NCBI GenBank assembly: GCA_012862575.1
Contig: BLSF01000083.1
Span: 88,480 to 152,479, forward strand
Direction: 5' to 3'
Length of the DNA: 64,000 nucleotides
Origin: Parietichytrium sp. I65-24A
Taxonomy: Eukaryota; Sar; Bigyra; Thraustochytrida; Thraustochytriidae
A model generated the notes under the pieces. It did no database searches and was not told the origin of the DNA. It saw only the letters and a program-made list of their open reading frames with translations. Below, piece after piece: positions 10,501 through 20,226 of this stretch. A program made the position numbers and the translations under genes. The first letter of the stretch is position 1; every line of letters begins with the position of its first letter.

Positions 10501-10977
10501 GCCAGAATTTCCCAAGGCCAGGAGCGTGTGAAATGCGTCAGGCCAGTTCTGAGGGTACTCGCGCTTAACAACGAGGCCCAGGCAATGTGCTGCCTTGTTT
10601 CTTAGAAAGGCAGGCTCCCGCTCCAGAGATACCGCGCCACTATCGCCACTAACCCGCGCGCTGACCCAACGCAACACAACTTCGCGCACCTTGGCTCGCT
10701 CCTCCGGTGGGCCCATTGTGTGAAATAGTTCGTCGTTTCTCAGCGCTGAAATAACAGAATCCATCCCGAATAGCCGACTTGCGTCGGAGGAGGAAGAAGC
10801 AAACAGTTCCAAGCCGTACTTCCATCCATCCGCTGAGACTTTCACATCCGTTAAAAACCTCACTACCTGCTCATTCAGCTCGCGGTCCGCTTGTGACCTA
10901 CTGCCACCGCCGACTGCAAGCTCAGTACTCAACTGCACGCATCTCTCGATCTCAGCAACGCGAGCTGAGATATCCAT
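7531..10977 (-). CDS. XPOT: Exportin-T-like tRNA export receptor (importin-beta family)
   Basis: A single open frame of 1148 aa from the ATG at 10977 (MDISARVAEIERC...). An alternative in-frame ATG at 11070 would add 31 basic residues. The protein is helical HEAT-repeat-like throughout. Near the N-terminus, segments such as ELFHTMG, FLRNKAAHCLGL, REYPQNWPDAF, DEVVSLPSQ, NVKDAMR, MWGYIGWIDI and NDQFIPLLYKFL follow the order known from exportin-T (Los1/PAUSED). An acidic loop (GDDDDDDDEYGG) lies near residue 330. Exportin-T carries mature tRNAs out of the nucleus with RanGTP. Length is a little above the roughly 960-1100 aa usual for the family. No intron is needed to read the gene. Family assignment is by motif recognition; a related exportin is the main alternative. 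Confidence 0.82.
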   Translation of the reverse strand: MDISARVAEIERCVQLSTELAVGGGSRSQADRELNEQVVRFLTDVKVSADGWKYGLELFASSSSDASRLFGMDSVISALRNDELFHTMGPPEERAKVREVVLRWVSARVSGDSGAVSLEREPAFLRNKAAHCLGLVVKREYPQNWPDAFHTLLALGNSGREGAAFFLKVLQAVTDEVVSLPSQMGKDERMQSNNVKDAMRLAAINDIVHFWNQILVNCAESDKPLVSLCLEVMWGYIGWIDIGLIVNDQFIPLLYKFLRESADFKVHAIRCFLMIVHKGMDHESRLRLLRSLNLNSVLQQECEKENAKHGSVGASDGNPFGGKINNADDGDDDDDDDEYGGFWQNISSLVNDIGLFLLEARQSIPRNSESHVLVLEELSQRVVPTAIFQCLGSSDEDGQEAVRPLLSKLLSMLSEQVESEMGQRLNSMATRRPAQNPVQRDPEVEQMVRNMLPQLLPILVRNMCFPADFSFDGEDDDDISFERHRDELRKLFVNVVRASAIDVVLPYLQELVQYSMTPSQVLSRPWFQVEITVSMLDAFAEGSPPGIATLPGKSVLEMAKLGNAVKLPKNGKPVPQQSKIAGDQPNDLSKAAAEDERRKKGRNLFCELIAATHRAHLSNYPHPRVVLVYNKLTKRYTTILASYCPELIGPVLQGLVGVGGIQHPDPMVRSQSCSDLMSTVKGLQQSLVPFADELFSHLREFLVISRHAVLYDRQQSLDGAVENQIQPPPYDLMSTMYLFQTASILIGLNKETSDVPSCKQKLELVLAPLFSQMEEVIRSVPSGQLNEEQMNQRDLLGLWAAYCLNAFLELASDLNGQRLEAVVGESFKPALELGMRALDVMPEHKTLEAKFSSLLRTLVNVAGAAFLDSAPAISVRLLELHGDLESVLQGIELINQMITSYKAKLFPVLDQLFLRILSHVVQSLGAIPDPFAHPNSPSSDRSGGNSPSGNRAAAVGGALTHTQRIFASVKRLLMLFLGNIVERDLDPLLYSPQNRPHLEQVFQLVLEDLTNFPDADVARNAIRFILELIKRWLVPEKSAALDANVRAAFVQLLLEKVSVATIQATARPWFDIKNLEYSRLLERICSLHIKLYQALGQQWVQHLAEKTLPSLQCPQSLAIEYANKVADPSANSKDLRAAYQRMFLERNS

Positions 10978-13659
10978 GATGGGACTTGTAGCTCGCGCAC
11001 GGCGGCGGTCCTCGCGAGAATCGGCTCTCCCGCCGCGCCCTGCACTATGCTTGAGCCCAACCTTTCCCACAACCTACTTGCTATGTGTTTCTAAACGCCA
11101 GCCAGCAAAGCAACTCACCAAGTCCCGCCCTGAACGGCACGCAAGGAAGCAACAACTTGGCTTTTAGCTACACAGCCCCGGCAAACAAACAAACAAAAAA
11201 AAGTGTTCCAAACAGCGTCAAACTGCTCGGTACCCGCTTGCCACTCTCCCGCGTGCGCGGGCTCTGAAAGACCCCGCCGTACTTGCCGTACTTATTACCC
11301 CCTGCTCGTGCGCGGGCCGGGGAAGGCGTCGCCTTGCAGAGCCTAGCTGCGAGGTAGGCGGCGTGCAGCTCACGAACGAGAGCGGGCCCCAGTGCTGTGC
11401 TGACTGTGAGTACCAAGCGTTGCACTTGCAGTTGCACTTGCTGTCGTTGACTCGTTGACAGTGGTGGTGGTGGTATGTGGTGGTGCGGGAGTGGGAAGGA
11501 AGGAACGTAACCTAGCTCCGCCTCTAGACGAGTGTGTGGAGAACTGAGCAGAGCAGAGAATCAATGAGAATGAGAAGAATGAGAATGTGAGAATGTGTGG
11601 TGTACTAGTTACATACCCAATAGCCTATGGTATGTTATGGTATTTCCGACGTTCTAGGGCTCTTCAATTGCGTTCCGCACATAACGAAGCATTCGTTGAT
11701 CGCTAGGTAATAAATCTTTGCATTCTGTGGCTACTAGTATGACAAGTGCTACCTGCTTGTACTGGCTAATTACTATCATAGTAGTCTGCCAGACAAGGAA
11801 CTTGGAGCAAATGAGCAAACGTCAACATCGTTCAGGCGAAAGAGGCTTCTTTAGTTTCGTGTCAATTCGACCTTCATCGCATTGTATGGCAGTATCTTCG
11901 GGTTGCAACCGCGGTTGCTTGATTAGCGTGTCTTAGGGGCGTGGAGCCAATCGGAACCGCGTTTGCAAGAGCAGAAGAATTCTTCGCTTCGCGAATTTGA
12001 CGTCGACTCAAGCTCAGGTCGGTCAAGGTCCGAGCTTGAAGCAGAAGTTTTACGATCTTTATGATCCCGCAAGTTGCCTCAAAAAGGTAATCAGGGTTCG
12101 GCGAACTCTGCCGGTCTCCGTTTCGGTACTACTAGAACCAAGGATCCCTTTTGTTCTCCAAGGCTGGATAGTGACAGTGTCAGCCCTTGTTGAAGTCGAA
12201 TGAAGGAAGGCCGAAGATGATAATTTCCAAATTTGCCACTGCGAATTAACAGTAAATTGAAATGACCTTTCGAGTGCAGCAGACTTGGATTTAGACTCGC
12301 AAGCGACGGACCTGCATAATGAGCAGCTTCTCTCTACTATCTCTACTAGCTACTAATATAGCAGTATTCTAGACTAGAGAGTAGATTTTAAGCTCCTTCT
12401 AAGAGGCTAGTATTGTGGTGTTACGAGGCTTTAGTTCCATCGTTCTACTGGTAGGTCTAAATCCACTAATACTCTCCCAGCACGAGATTTAGTAATAATA
12501 TGAAGATAGGTTAGTTAGTAGAGTTTGTCTCCAAGCTTCTTACTATCAACGTATGGGCTGCATAGAGAGCATAGAGCTTGAAATGCCAGCATTGGTTCCT
12601 GCAAACAGGGTGTGCACTTCAGTCATGAAGCCATTTCTTCCGTGTTAAGATGTGTTAGGCCACCAGCGAGTAAGCAAGCGAGATATCATGAGGTGCAGAG
12701 CGGCTGTAAAATTAGTGGGACCAGTAATCTTGTCGTCTACTCCGTCTCCACAATAGCAAGCCAGGTGCATATCCTGCTCCTCAGAGTCTGCTTTCGTGGC
12801 TGGGATGCGAGCATAAAGTGCATTGGTAAGCATTGATTAAGCCTGAGGGTATTTGGCGCTAAAGACTTTTCGCATTCTACAGTGGTACAGTAGTTCGAAC
12901 GAAATTCTCAGTACCGGTACTCGTATCGCCATCCAAATCGTCACAACACTACTATTGTTACTATTCATAGTGCTGTACTCACAGTCAGGACTGGTTGTGA
13001 GGACAGGGAGTACTCTAGAGCTACTGCGGTCGCTTAGCCTATATTCTAGTACGTGGCCACTGAAACCGAATACTGTTTCTCGATTGGTTAGCTATAGTAG
13101 TATTAGAGTATTAGAGTAGTAGTACCGAGTCGGTCGCTGAGGAGCTACTCTACTAGTATTGCTAGCTATTGGGCCTGAGGACTAGTGAGGACTAGTGCAG
13201 GCGGGAGGCACACCGTTTGACTGCGCGGACGCTGTGGCACTGTGGCACTGTGGCACTCTGCACAGACACTGTGGCGGTCAGGACATTTCGCAACAACCTA
13301 GGCTTCTCGCAGAAGACGGCTTTGACGACGGTTATTGAGACGAAGAGATAGAGCCGAGCTTGAACGCCTTTGTGTCTCCTCTGCTCCTCCCTAATTCCAC
13401 CAACCCCACCAACCCCACTGTTCCGCCTCTTGCTTCTGTTCCTGTACGCACGCAGAAGCCGGGTGCTGGATCCTCTGACCGCAGGTGCGAGAGGCCTAAA
13501 TCGCCCACACGGCTAAGCTAGCAGACAGGCAAGCGGGCACGGAGGGAGCGTCGTGAACACCGTCATCCACGTGGGTGGTTTTGAGGTGAGTGGCGAAACT
13601 TCGGGTGCCAAACATATTGTCCGTCCTGGCACACTATCGCCGGAAGAAAGTTTTGCGCA
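10978..13659. other. Intergenic, about 2.7 kb, promoters of exportin-T and kinase genes
   Basis: The two flanking genes diverge. No frame here has domain-like content. The 12300-13200 part is rich in short CTAG-containing words (actagta, ctactag). A threefold CTGTGGCA repeat lies near 13232-13256. I see no tRNA-like box structure or mobile-element ends. Confidence 0.5.
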
Positions 13660-15261
13660 ATGGCTCAAAGCGGTGACGCAGCGGCGCTTTTGTATGCGGT
13701 GAGCAAAAATGATTCGGAGCACGTGGAAAACCTGTTATCGCAAGGCGTGGATCCAAACTCGAAAGACTACGACAAGCGCACAGCGGCACACATCGCAGCC
13801 AGTGAAGGCCACTTGGACATGCTTAAGACGCTCAAGAAGGCAGGAGCTGATTTGAATGCTCGAGATCGCTGGAGTGGGACTCCTCTGGACGATGCGATGA
13901 TGGAAGGCAACGAGAAAGTTGTCGAGTATTTACAGAAGAACAAGGCGAAAGCAGGGAATCGCCGCAGTTTGGTGAACAAGGAGACGGCAGCTGCTGTTGA
14001 CGATGATGGTCGTGGGATGGATCCATCGTCTTCGCTTGCCAAATTCTTGCAAGCAGCCGCAGATGGAGACGTTTCAATGTTGGAGAAACAAAAAAGTGTC
14101 TCCGTGAATGCTGTGGACTACGATGCCCGTACTGCGTTGCATGTTGCTGCCAGCGAAGGCAGGCTGGAGGCTGTCAAGTATCTCGTAGAAAAGGGAGCGT
14201 TGATTAACGCTAGAGACCGTTGGGGACACACACCCCTGGATGACAGCATTCGAAGCAGCTTCAACGAAGTGAGTGAATTCTTGCGCGAGCACGGTGGAGA
14301 GCAAGCCAGCGCGTACATCGCCAACCACAAGATTGACGTGAGTGAGGAAATGAAGATGCTTCAGCAACGCGGCGAAGGGGAGAAATGGGCGATTCACAAT
14401 AGTGAAATCATCCTCGAAGAGAAGCCATTCGCTCGAGGAGCTGGAGGCGAGCTCTTCCGCGCACGCTGGCGAGGCTTGCGTGTTGTGGCAAAGTCTTGCG
14501 CAAATATGGTCAGCAACAAGCAAGCTCTTACCGACTTGGGAAACGAAATTTCACTTCTTTCGACCTTGCGGCACCCCAATCTGGTAATGTTCCTTGGGGC
14601 TTCATTCCAGGAGTTCCCGCCTCTTTTACTGATGGAGTATTGCCACGGAGGAACTGTCGAAGAGCGCCTACTATACTACGCGAGTGACGGCAAGGCGTTG
14701 CCGAAGCGTGAAAAGGTAAAATTCACCTACGAGCTTGCTCTTGCACTAAATTTTCTGCATCTCTGCAGCCCATGCGTGGTTCACAGGGATCTCAAGCCTT
14801 CCAACATCTTGCTAACTGCAGATCTGAATTTGCGCGTGACTGATTTTGGACTCTCCAAGTTCATTCCAGGCAAGAACAAAAAGATGAATGACAAATTCAA
14901 GATGACAGGGGAAACAGGATCTTACCGCTTCATGGCTCCTGAAGTGTTTAAGCACGAGCAGTACAACGAAAAGGTTGACGTTTATTCATTTGCGCTCATT
15001 GTCTACTGGATGCAAACAGGCGTTCGCCCATTTGTCCATCTTACCGACCCGGTGGCTGCCGTTCGCTCTGCTGCTGTCGATGGGCTGCGACCAAAATTTG
15101 GCAGCAGCTTTGACTCTAAAATGCAAAGCTTGATTTCGGATGCATGGACACAAGACCCGGAGCAGCGGCCTGCCTTTTCGGAAATTGTTTCGCGTTTGGA
15201 CGACATGGGATATACGTCATACTCCATTAGTCAAAATTCCAACAAATGTGCGGTCTCGTAG
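13660..15261 (+). CDS. Ankyrin-repeat TKL-type protein kinase with C-terminal CaaX-like motif
   Basis: 533 aa, one exon. Residues 1-225 hold two blocks of ankyrin repeats. Each contains the same pattern (DYDxRTAxHxAASEG ... NARDRWxxTPLDD), so the N-terminus grew by internal duplication. The kinase domain spans about 250-515: a Gly-rich loop (ARGAGGELFRA), beta-3 lysine in VVAK (K278), catalytic loop HRDLKPSN (about 375), DFG (about 395) and an APE equivalent (MAPEVF, about 426). All catalytic residues are present, so it should be active. HRDLKPSN and the ankyrin-kinase layout fit the TKL/integrin-linked-kinase-like group common in stramenopiles and plants. The last four residues are CAVS after NSNK, which fits a CaaX prenylation box, so membrane anchoring is likely. 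Substrate unknown. Confidence 0.88.
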   Translation: MAQSGDAAALLYAVSKNDSEHVENLLSQGVDPNSKDYDKRTAAHIAASEGHLDMLKTLKKAGADLNARDRWSGTPLDDAMMEGNEKVVEYLQKNKAKAGNRRSLVNKETAAAVDDDGRGMDPSSSLAKFLQAAADGDVSMLEKQKSVSVNAVDYDARTALHVAASEGRLEAVKYLVEKGALINARDRWGHTPLDDSIRSSFNEVSEFLREHGGEQASAYIANHKIDVSEEMKMLQQRGEGEKWAIHNSEIILEEKPFARGAGGELFRARWRGLRVVAKSCANMVSNKQALTDLGNEISLLSTLRHPNLVMFLGASFQEFPPLLLMEYCHGGTVEERLLYYASDGKALPKREKVKFTYELALALNFLHLCSPCVVHRDLKPSNILLTADLNLRVTDFGLSKFIPGKNKKMNDKFKMTGETGSYRFMAPEVFKHEQYNEKVDVYSFALIVYWMQTGVRPFVHLTDPVAAVRSAAVDGLRPKFGSSFDSKMQSLISDAWTQDPEQRPAFSEIVSRLDDMGYTSYSISQNSNKCAVS

Positions 15262-15695
15262 GGGCTTTGCGTGTCTGGGGATGGCGTTTGGTCTTATCAA
15301 GGGATGGTTGACCGGAAGCTGCACCAGCCTCGGGAACGGTTTGGTACTCTCATCATTTCTTGATTCGCAGCCGTCGCGTTCTTCCCACACTGTACATAGT
15401 AGCTGGCGTTGTGCAATTTCCTGACTGATGCGAGCGAATCTGTTTCACAGTCAATTATGATGGTTGCGGGGCCGTAGGTGCCCTCAAGGACGGGTTGTAG
15501 GCGTATTACCATTTGGGCCGATCGTTTTTCGAGCTGCCGGTAGTGCTCACGCAAGAGAAGAAGATAAACATTACTTGTCCCCAAAAATTAGGTTTACGTT
15601 TCGTTTCGTTCAAACTGGCCGCTCGGAAGAGAAAACCGTCAGTTTTGGTTCGGACGGTGGTTGCCCACAGCTGCAAAAACGCGTGCGTTAATCAA
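15262..15695. other. Convergent intergenic gap
   Basis: The 3' ends of the kinase (+) and acyl-CoA synthetase (-) genes face each other here. No coding potential or clear terminator-like structure is seen. Confidence 0.5.
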
Positions 15696-17717
15696 CTAGC
15701 TGGTCATCCCCAGCTCCGCGCATGCCCAATCCCGCAACTTGAACTTCTGCAATTTACCTGTGACAGTCATGACGTCATCCATCGTTTCTCTGAAGAGAAT
15801 GTAGCGAGGGACCTTCTGATGTGAAACCTGACTTCTGACGTATTCCTTCACAACTTTCTCGTCGAGGTCCTGGACTTGGGAGCTCACAGGAACGATCACC
15901 GCACAGGCTTCCTCGCCATACTTGTCATCGGGCACACCTACGACTTGAACATTTAACACCGATGGGATCTCCTGAATGATTTCCTCAATCTCGCGAGGGA
16001 AGAGATTCTCCCCCCCTCGAATGATCATGTCTTTGGATCGACCGACTATACGCAGGTATCCTTTCTCATCCAATTCCACCACGTCACCCGTCTTGAGCCA
16101 CTCGCCGTCAAACGTCTCACGTGTCTTTTGTTCATCTCGATAGTACCCAATCATTGTCAAGTAGCCTTTGGTGTACAGCTCGCCTGGGGTACCCACTGGG
16201 ACGACCTTCCCGTGCTCATCGACGACTTTGCATTCCGTGTTGGGCATGATTCGTCCCACAGTTTCACAGCGCGTGGCTTCATCATCCGAAGTTCGTGACA
16301 TAAATGACCTAGCAAGGACAGCGATTTGTTAGATACATACATTGCGCCGTTTCACATCTCTAATTTGGGACTTTGCAATAAAGAGTCCGAAAGGTGAAAA
16401 CTTACACCGGGCTAGTCTCCGTCTGACCGTATGCTATCGTGAGTTCGCGCAGGTTCATGTTACGAACGGCTCTCCTCATTAGCTCCACTGGGCAGTTTGA
16501 GCCTGCCATGATGCCTGTACGAAGGGTGTCAAGCTTGAACTGCGAAAAGTCTGGCTCGTTCAGCTTTGCCGCAAACATGGTCGGTACGCCGTACGATGCA
16601 GTGCATTTGAAAGCTTCCACGGCCTCAAGTGCCCGCCTGGCGTTGAACACGCGCGAAGGATAAACGGCGCAGGCGCCATGTGAGAAAGCGGCAAGATTGC
16701 CCATCACAAGACCAAAGCAGTGATAAAGAGGTACGCAAACATTTACCACGTCGTCAGGACCAAGTCGGATGCAATCCCCGACGTATTGGCCGTTGTTCAC
16801 GATGGATCGAGAAGACAGGGTGGCGCCTTTAGGAGCTCCAGTTGTTCCCTATACATCACGAGTATTTCATCGTCAGGACAGGCATCTCACAGGAGGCGAT
16901 AAACGCCGCAACATTTGACACTTACACTTGTAAATTGAATATTGATCGGGTCTCCGGTCACGAGACTAGGCTCGCTAACTTGGGTTGAGCTAAAGTTCAG
17001 GAGTGACTCAAAAGGGATAAAGTGCTTCGTGGTATCTGGATTTACTGCAGTTTCGGAGCTTGCAAGAACTATGTGTTCCAAACTGGGCAAAATTGAGGAC
17101 CGCAATGTCTCTCTGGCATTGGCATCATCGCGTTGAGCCAACTCCGGTATAATATCCATCAGGATGTCAATATAGTTTGAAGAACTCACCTTTGGTGTCA
17201 CAATGAGAGTCTTCACCTGCACCATGTTTAGAGCGTGGATGAGCTCGCGCTTGCGGTATGCAGGATTTACACAGACTAGGATTGCCCCAATCCGTGCGGA
17301 AGCGAATTGTGCAAGCGCCCACTCCTCATTGTTTGGCATCCAGACTCCGACGCGGTCTCCTTTTCTCACGCCAAGGTCCAGCAGCCCGTGAGCCATCTGA
17401 TTCACCTTGGCATTGAAGCTCGCGAACGTATGCTCGGTCAACACCTCAGCACCTTCAGACACAACCAGCGCTCTGGAATCCGGATACTTGTCCACGGTCC
17501 TCATCAACAGTTGGTCCACCGTCAGCTCAAGCACCGGAGGCTCTGAGGGACCGCGCACATGCGAGAGACCTTCTTCCACAAAGTATGGCATTCCCAGGTC
17601 ATCAGGAAACGACCCAAACCACCTCCGATCCCTGGCTCCCAGGCGGTTTCCACGCGAGGCTTTGCCAAGTTCGGTTTTGCGCAGCCGCTGCGACCATCTC
17701 CTTGCCGTGTTGAGCAT
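15696..17717 (-). CDS. Acyl-CoA synthetase, ACSF2-like, three exons, likely mitochondrial
   Basis: Exons 17717-16926, 16848-16406 and 16308-15696 encode 615 aa. Intron 1 (77 bp) has a GTAAGT donor and ATAG acceptor; intron 2 (97 bp) has GTAAGT and CTAG. The first join rebuilds the AMP-binding signature [10 protein letters not shown] across the exon border, which strongly supports the model. The second gives [14 protein letters not shown]. Further motifs are [14 protein letters not shown] with GEWLKTGD, the [17 protein letters not shown] adenylate-forming hinge and the C-terminal [11 protein letters not shown] with the catalytic lysine. The first 35 residues are Arg-rich with almost no acids ([14 protein letters not shown]...), as in a mitochondrial presequence. 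Enzymes of this type activate medium-chain fatty acids to acyl-CoA with ATP. No C-terminal peroxisomal signal is present (ends GMTS). Confidence 0.92.
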
Positions 17718-18763
17718 CTTTTGCCACAGAAGACTTTTTCACCCTTTGCTCTGCTACAACGGCGGTTGGTGGCGTTCGCTGGCCGAGTTCTGACTCTGTG
17801 AAGTCTGTGTTCACAATGACGGAAAAGAGTTGCGTGCGCGGTGTACTCAGTGCTCCGAGTCTGTGCAGTGAACACCTGTTCTTGAGGACAGCTCAACTTA
17901 GTGCTACTTACATCGTGAATCGTGAATGATGTGATTGTGTCAGCGTGAAGTATCCTGGGGATCCAGAGCACCCTTACGACACGGAATAGCTAACTTTGGC
18001 TACTCTCTACACCACTGTCAAAGCATGTCAAAGCGATGAATAGATAGCGTAGTAGCACTGTGATCGCACACCGTGGGAGTTGGAATGAGGGCATCCGGAC
18101 ATCCCGACAGTCCTGCTCATGTGAATTCTGGATCTGAATTTCGACAGCCGCGAATTTGCTTCCAGGATGAAAAATTCAATTCTACAGTCTCTTTTTTTCT
18201 TTGAATTCTCTTTTAAATAAAAAAGGTTTTACTAAAATGACCAGGTTTTCACACTACAAGAATTATGATGGATGAACGCATGGATAGCTGTCGGACTGAC
18301 ACTGAAGATATCGTTTTACAGTCCTGACATCATCTTTGGCAACTTGCTCGAAACGGACGTGAGACCCGGCGAACTTGGGTCGATCATTAAATCGGCACAA
18401 CCCTGCACATCATGTGACGTGGCAGGAAGGAATTTCTGAGAGCAAATGGCAGTGGATCTCACTCGAAGCGTGTAGTAAGCTCTCTCTGATGAACGCTGTC
18501 AGAGATTTTGAGCAAGTTCTTGAGCCCGAACTTGTTACTGAAGTGGGATCCAAAGCATTTCAAGTCCTACCGAAATAACTTTAATAACAACAACAAACAT
18601 CGTCGGGACCCTTTGTCCTTAATTTACAAAGTAGAAAGCTTCAGGGTACAGCATTGTCATCAATTGTCAGCACTTTGTTTGCAGCGTTGACTCTCATAAC
18701 ATCTTTATAGAGCATAGGATCGATACAGAGAACCAAGCATTTAATCTCATTGCGAACCTAGAG
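17718..18763. other. Intergenic between acyl-CoA synthetase promoter and esterase 3' end
   Basis: About 1 kb without a supported gene. It contains T-rich and A-rich patches near 18185-18235. It presumably holds the acyl-CoA synthetase promoter and the 3' end of the SASA-type esterase gene. Confidence 0.5.
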
Positions 18764-19756
18764 CTACACTTCTTTCCCGTGCAAAAGCTGGACGATTGCT
18801 TCAGCCAGGCGTTCACTAAGTAGTCTCTGTGCAGCAAATGTGAGATGAACATTGTCAATGCGAAAAACCGGTTCTCCGTTCGGAAGAAGTGGCCCAGGCA
18901 GTGACAATTCAGGATAGAGGTCGATTACTTTGACATTGGGATCAGCCTCGGAAGCAAACTGAGCAACCTTCTCCCGGACTAGATCAATGTAAGGAAGTCG
19001 CTCAGGCGTGCCCAGAGGATTCACCACAATCACAGGAAGATTTGGTACCTGCAGATCTTCACGCAATGACTTGATTAATCGGCTCAGCTTTTCGCCGTAA
19101 GCTTTTGCCTTCTCTTGAACAATTCCATCGGATTCGCCTTGGTACCAAAGAACGACATTTGGTGTCTCATTACTTGCTCTTACTCGGTCGACAAGGTTCT
19201 GATAGTGAGGCTGGCCGGGAAGCCACTCTAGAAGCAGGATTTCCGGACAACGAAAATTAGTTTGCGTGATATTCCTTCCTTCCTTCCTTCCTCATACAAT
19301 CCAAACAACGCCTCACTCACCATTAATCTCAGTTTCGCCGACAGCGCACGGAACCAAACTCACGTGCTCGGCGATCCCCAGCGCTTGCAGTCTTTTGGCC
19401 ACCATTAGACCAGGCCCCACCCCACACACTTTCCGCGTGTCGATATCTTTATGCAGCGGTTCTCTTGCTGGTTCCCAGGCGAGATCCGCGCGCAGCCTGC
19501 GAACTCCTGGCGCCGCCTCTGTGCACGCCTTTCCCTCCACTATCTCGCCCTCTCTGCACTCTGGCGCACCGTTGACGACTTGCCCCGGGCAGGCCTCTGA
19601 CACTGTGCACAGCGGAGCCAAACCGGCGAGCACCGCGGCGTTTTCGGAGGCGTCGGTCCACGCCCAAGGAACGCCACTACCTCCCTCAAGCAGAGCCCTC
19701 CCTGCCATGTTGCTCTGTCCCGCAAGGACTACGCTCCACGAACTCATTTCGCACAC
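18764..19756 (-). CDS. SASA/CE6-type SGNH carbohydrate esterase, two exons
   Basis: Exons 19756-19321 and 19227-18764 give 299 aa. The 93-bp intron has a GTGAGT donor and CTAG acceptor and carries a TTCC microsatellite. The N-terminus holds block I GQSNMAG with the nucleophilic Ser. Exon 2 starts with EWLPGQPHY and holds WYQGESD and, near the end, RIDNVHLTF with the catalytic His. This is the domain set (SASA, formerly DUF303) of sialate O-acetylesterases and CE6 acetylxylan esterases, which remove acetyl groups from sugars. No signal peptide is visible at the chosen start (MCEMSSWS), so a cytosolic or unusual location is possible; a second ATG lies three codons downstream. It is head to head with the mannosyltransferase gene, 470 bp apart. 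Confidence 0.86.
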
Positions 19757-20226
19757 GTTCTCCCACCCTTCCCATAGGTGTCTGGTGTCTCGGACGCTTT
19801 AGCTATCTATGATTGACCTGCAGTGGTCACACGCGCTGTCCCTTGTTCGAGCGGCCTCTTGGCCTCTTGTGCGCTGCTTCCTACTCCCCGTCTTGACTAG
19901 CTATCACAGCTTATCAAAGGCTCGTGCTTTTGTTTCTGCTCCCTGCTTTGACCTCCTGTTCGCCAAGTGCAATCCACACTCTGTTCACAGACTGCGACCT
20001 GTCGTTCCTGTGGGCTGCGACTTGAGTGGGACTCGGGTCTCTCGCAAGCGCGAACGAAGAAGCGCAGCTGAGAGGAAGAGGAAGAGGAAGAGGACTAGGA
20101 AGGGAGGAGGAGGAGGGAAGTGGCCGGCACGGACGCTCGTGACTGTTTGGCAGTGCGCTCCAGTTCGTTTTCCTTTTCTTTTCCTAGCTGCACGAGGGTT
20201 GCCACAAAGGAAGCTTGCTTGAAGCG
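19757..20226. promoter_or_regulatory. Shared divergent promoter region
   Basis: 470 bp between the start codons of the esterase (-) and the PIG-B-like gene (+). It includes a purine-rich GAGGAAGAGGAAGAGG run near 20070-20115 just upstream of the plus-strand gene. A bidirectional promoter is an inference from the head-to-head arrangement. I see no canonical TATA box. Confidence 0.45.
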
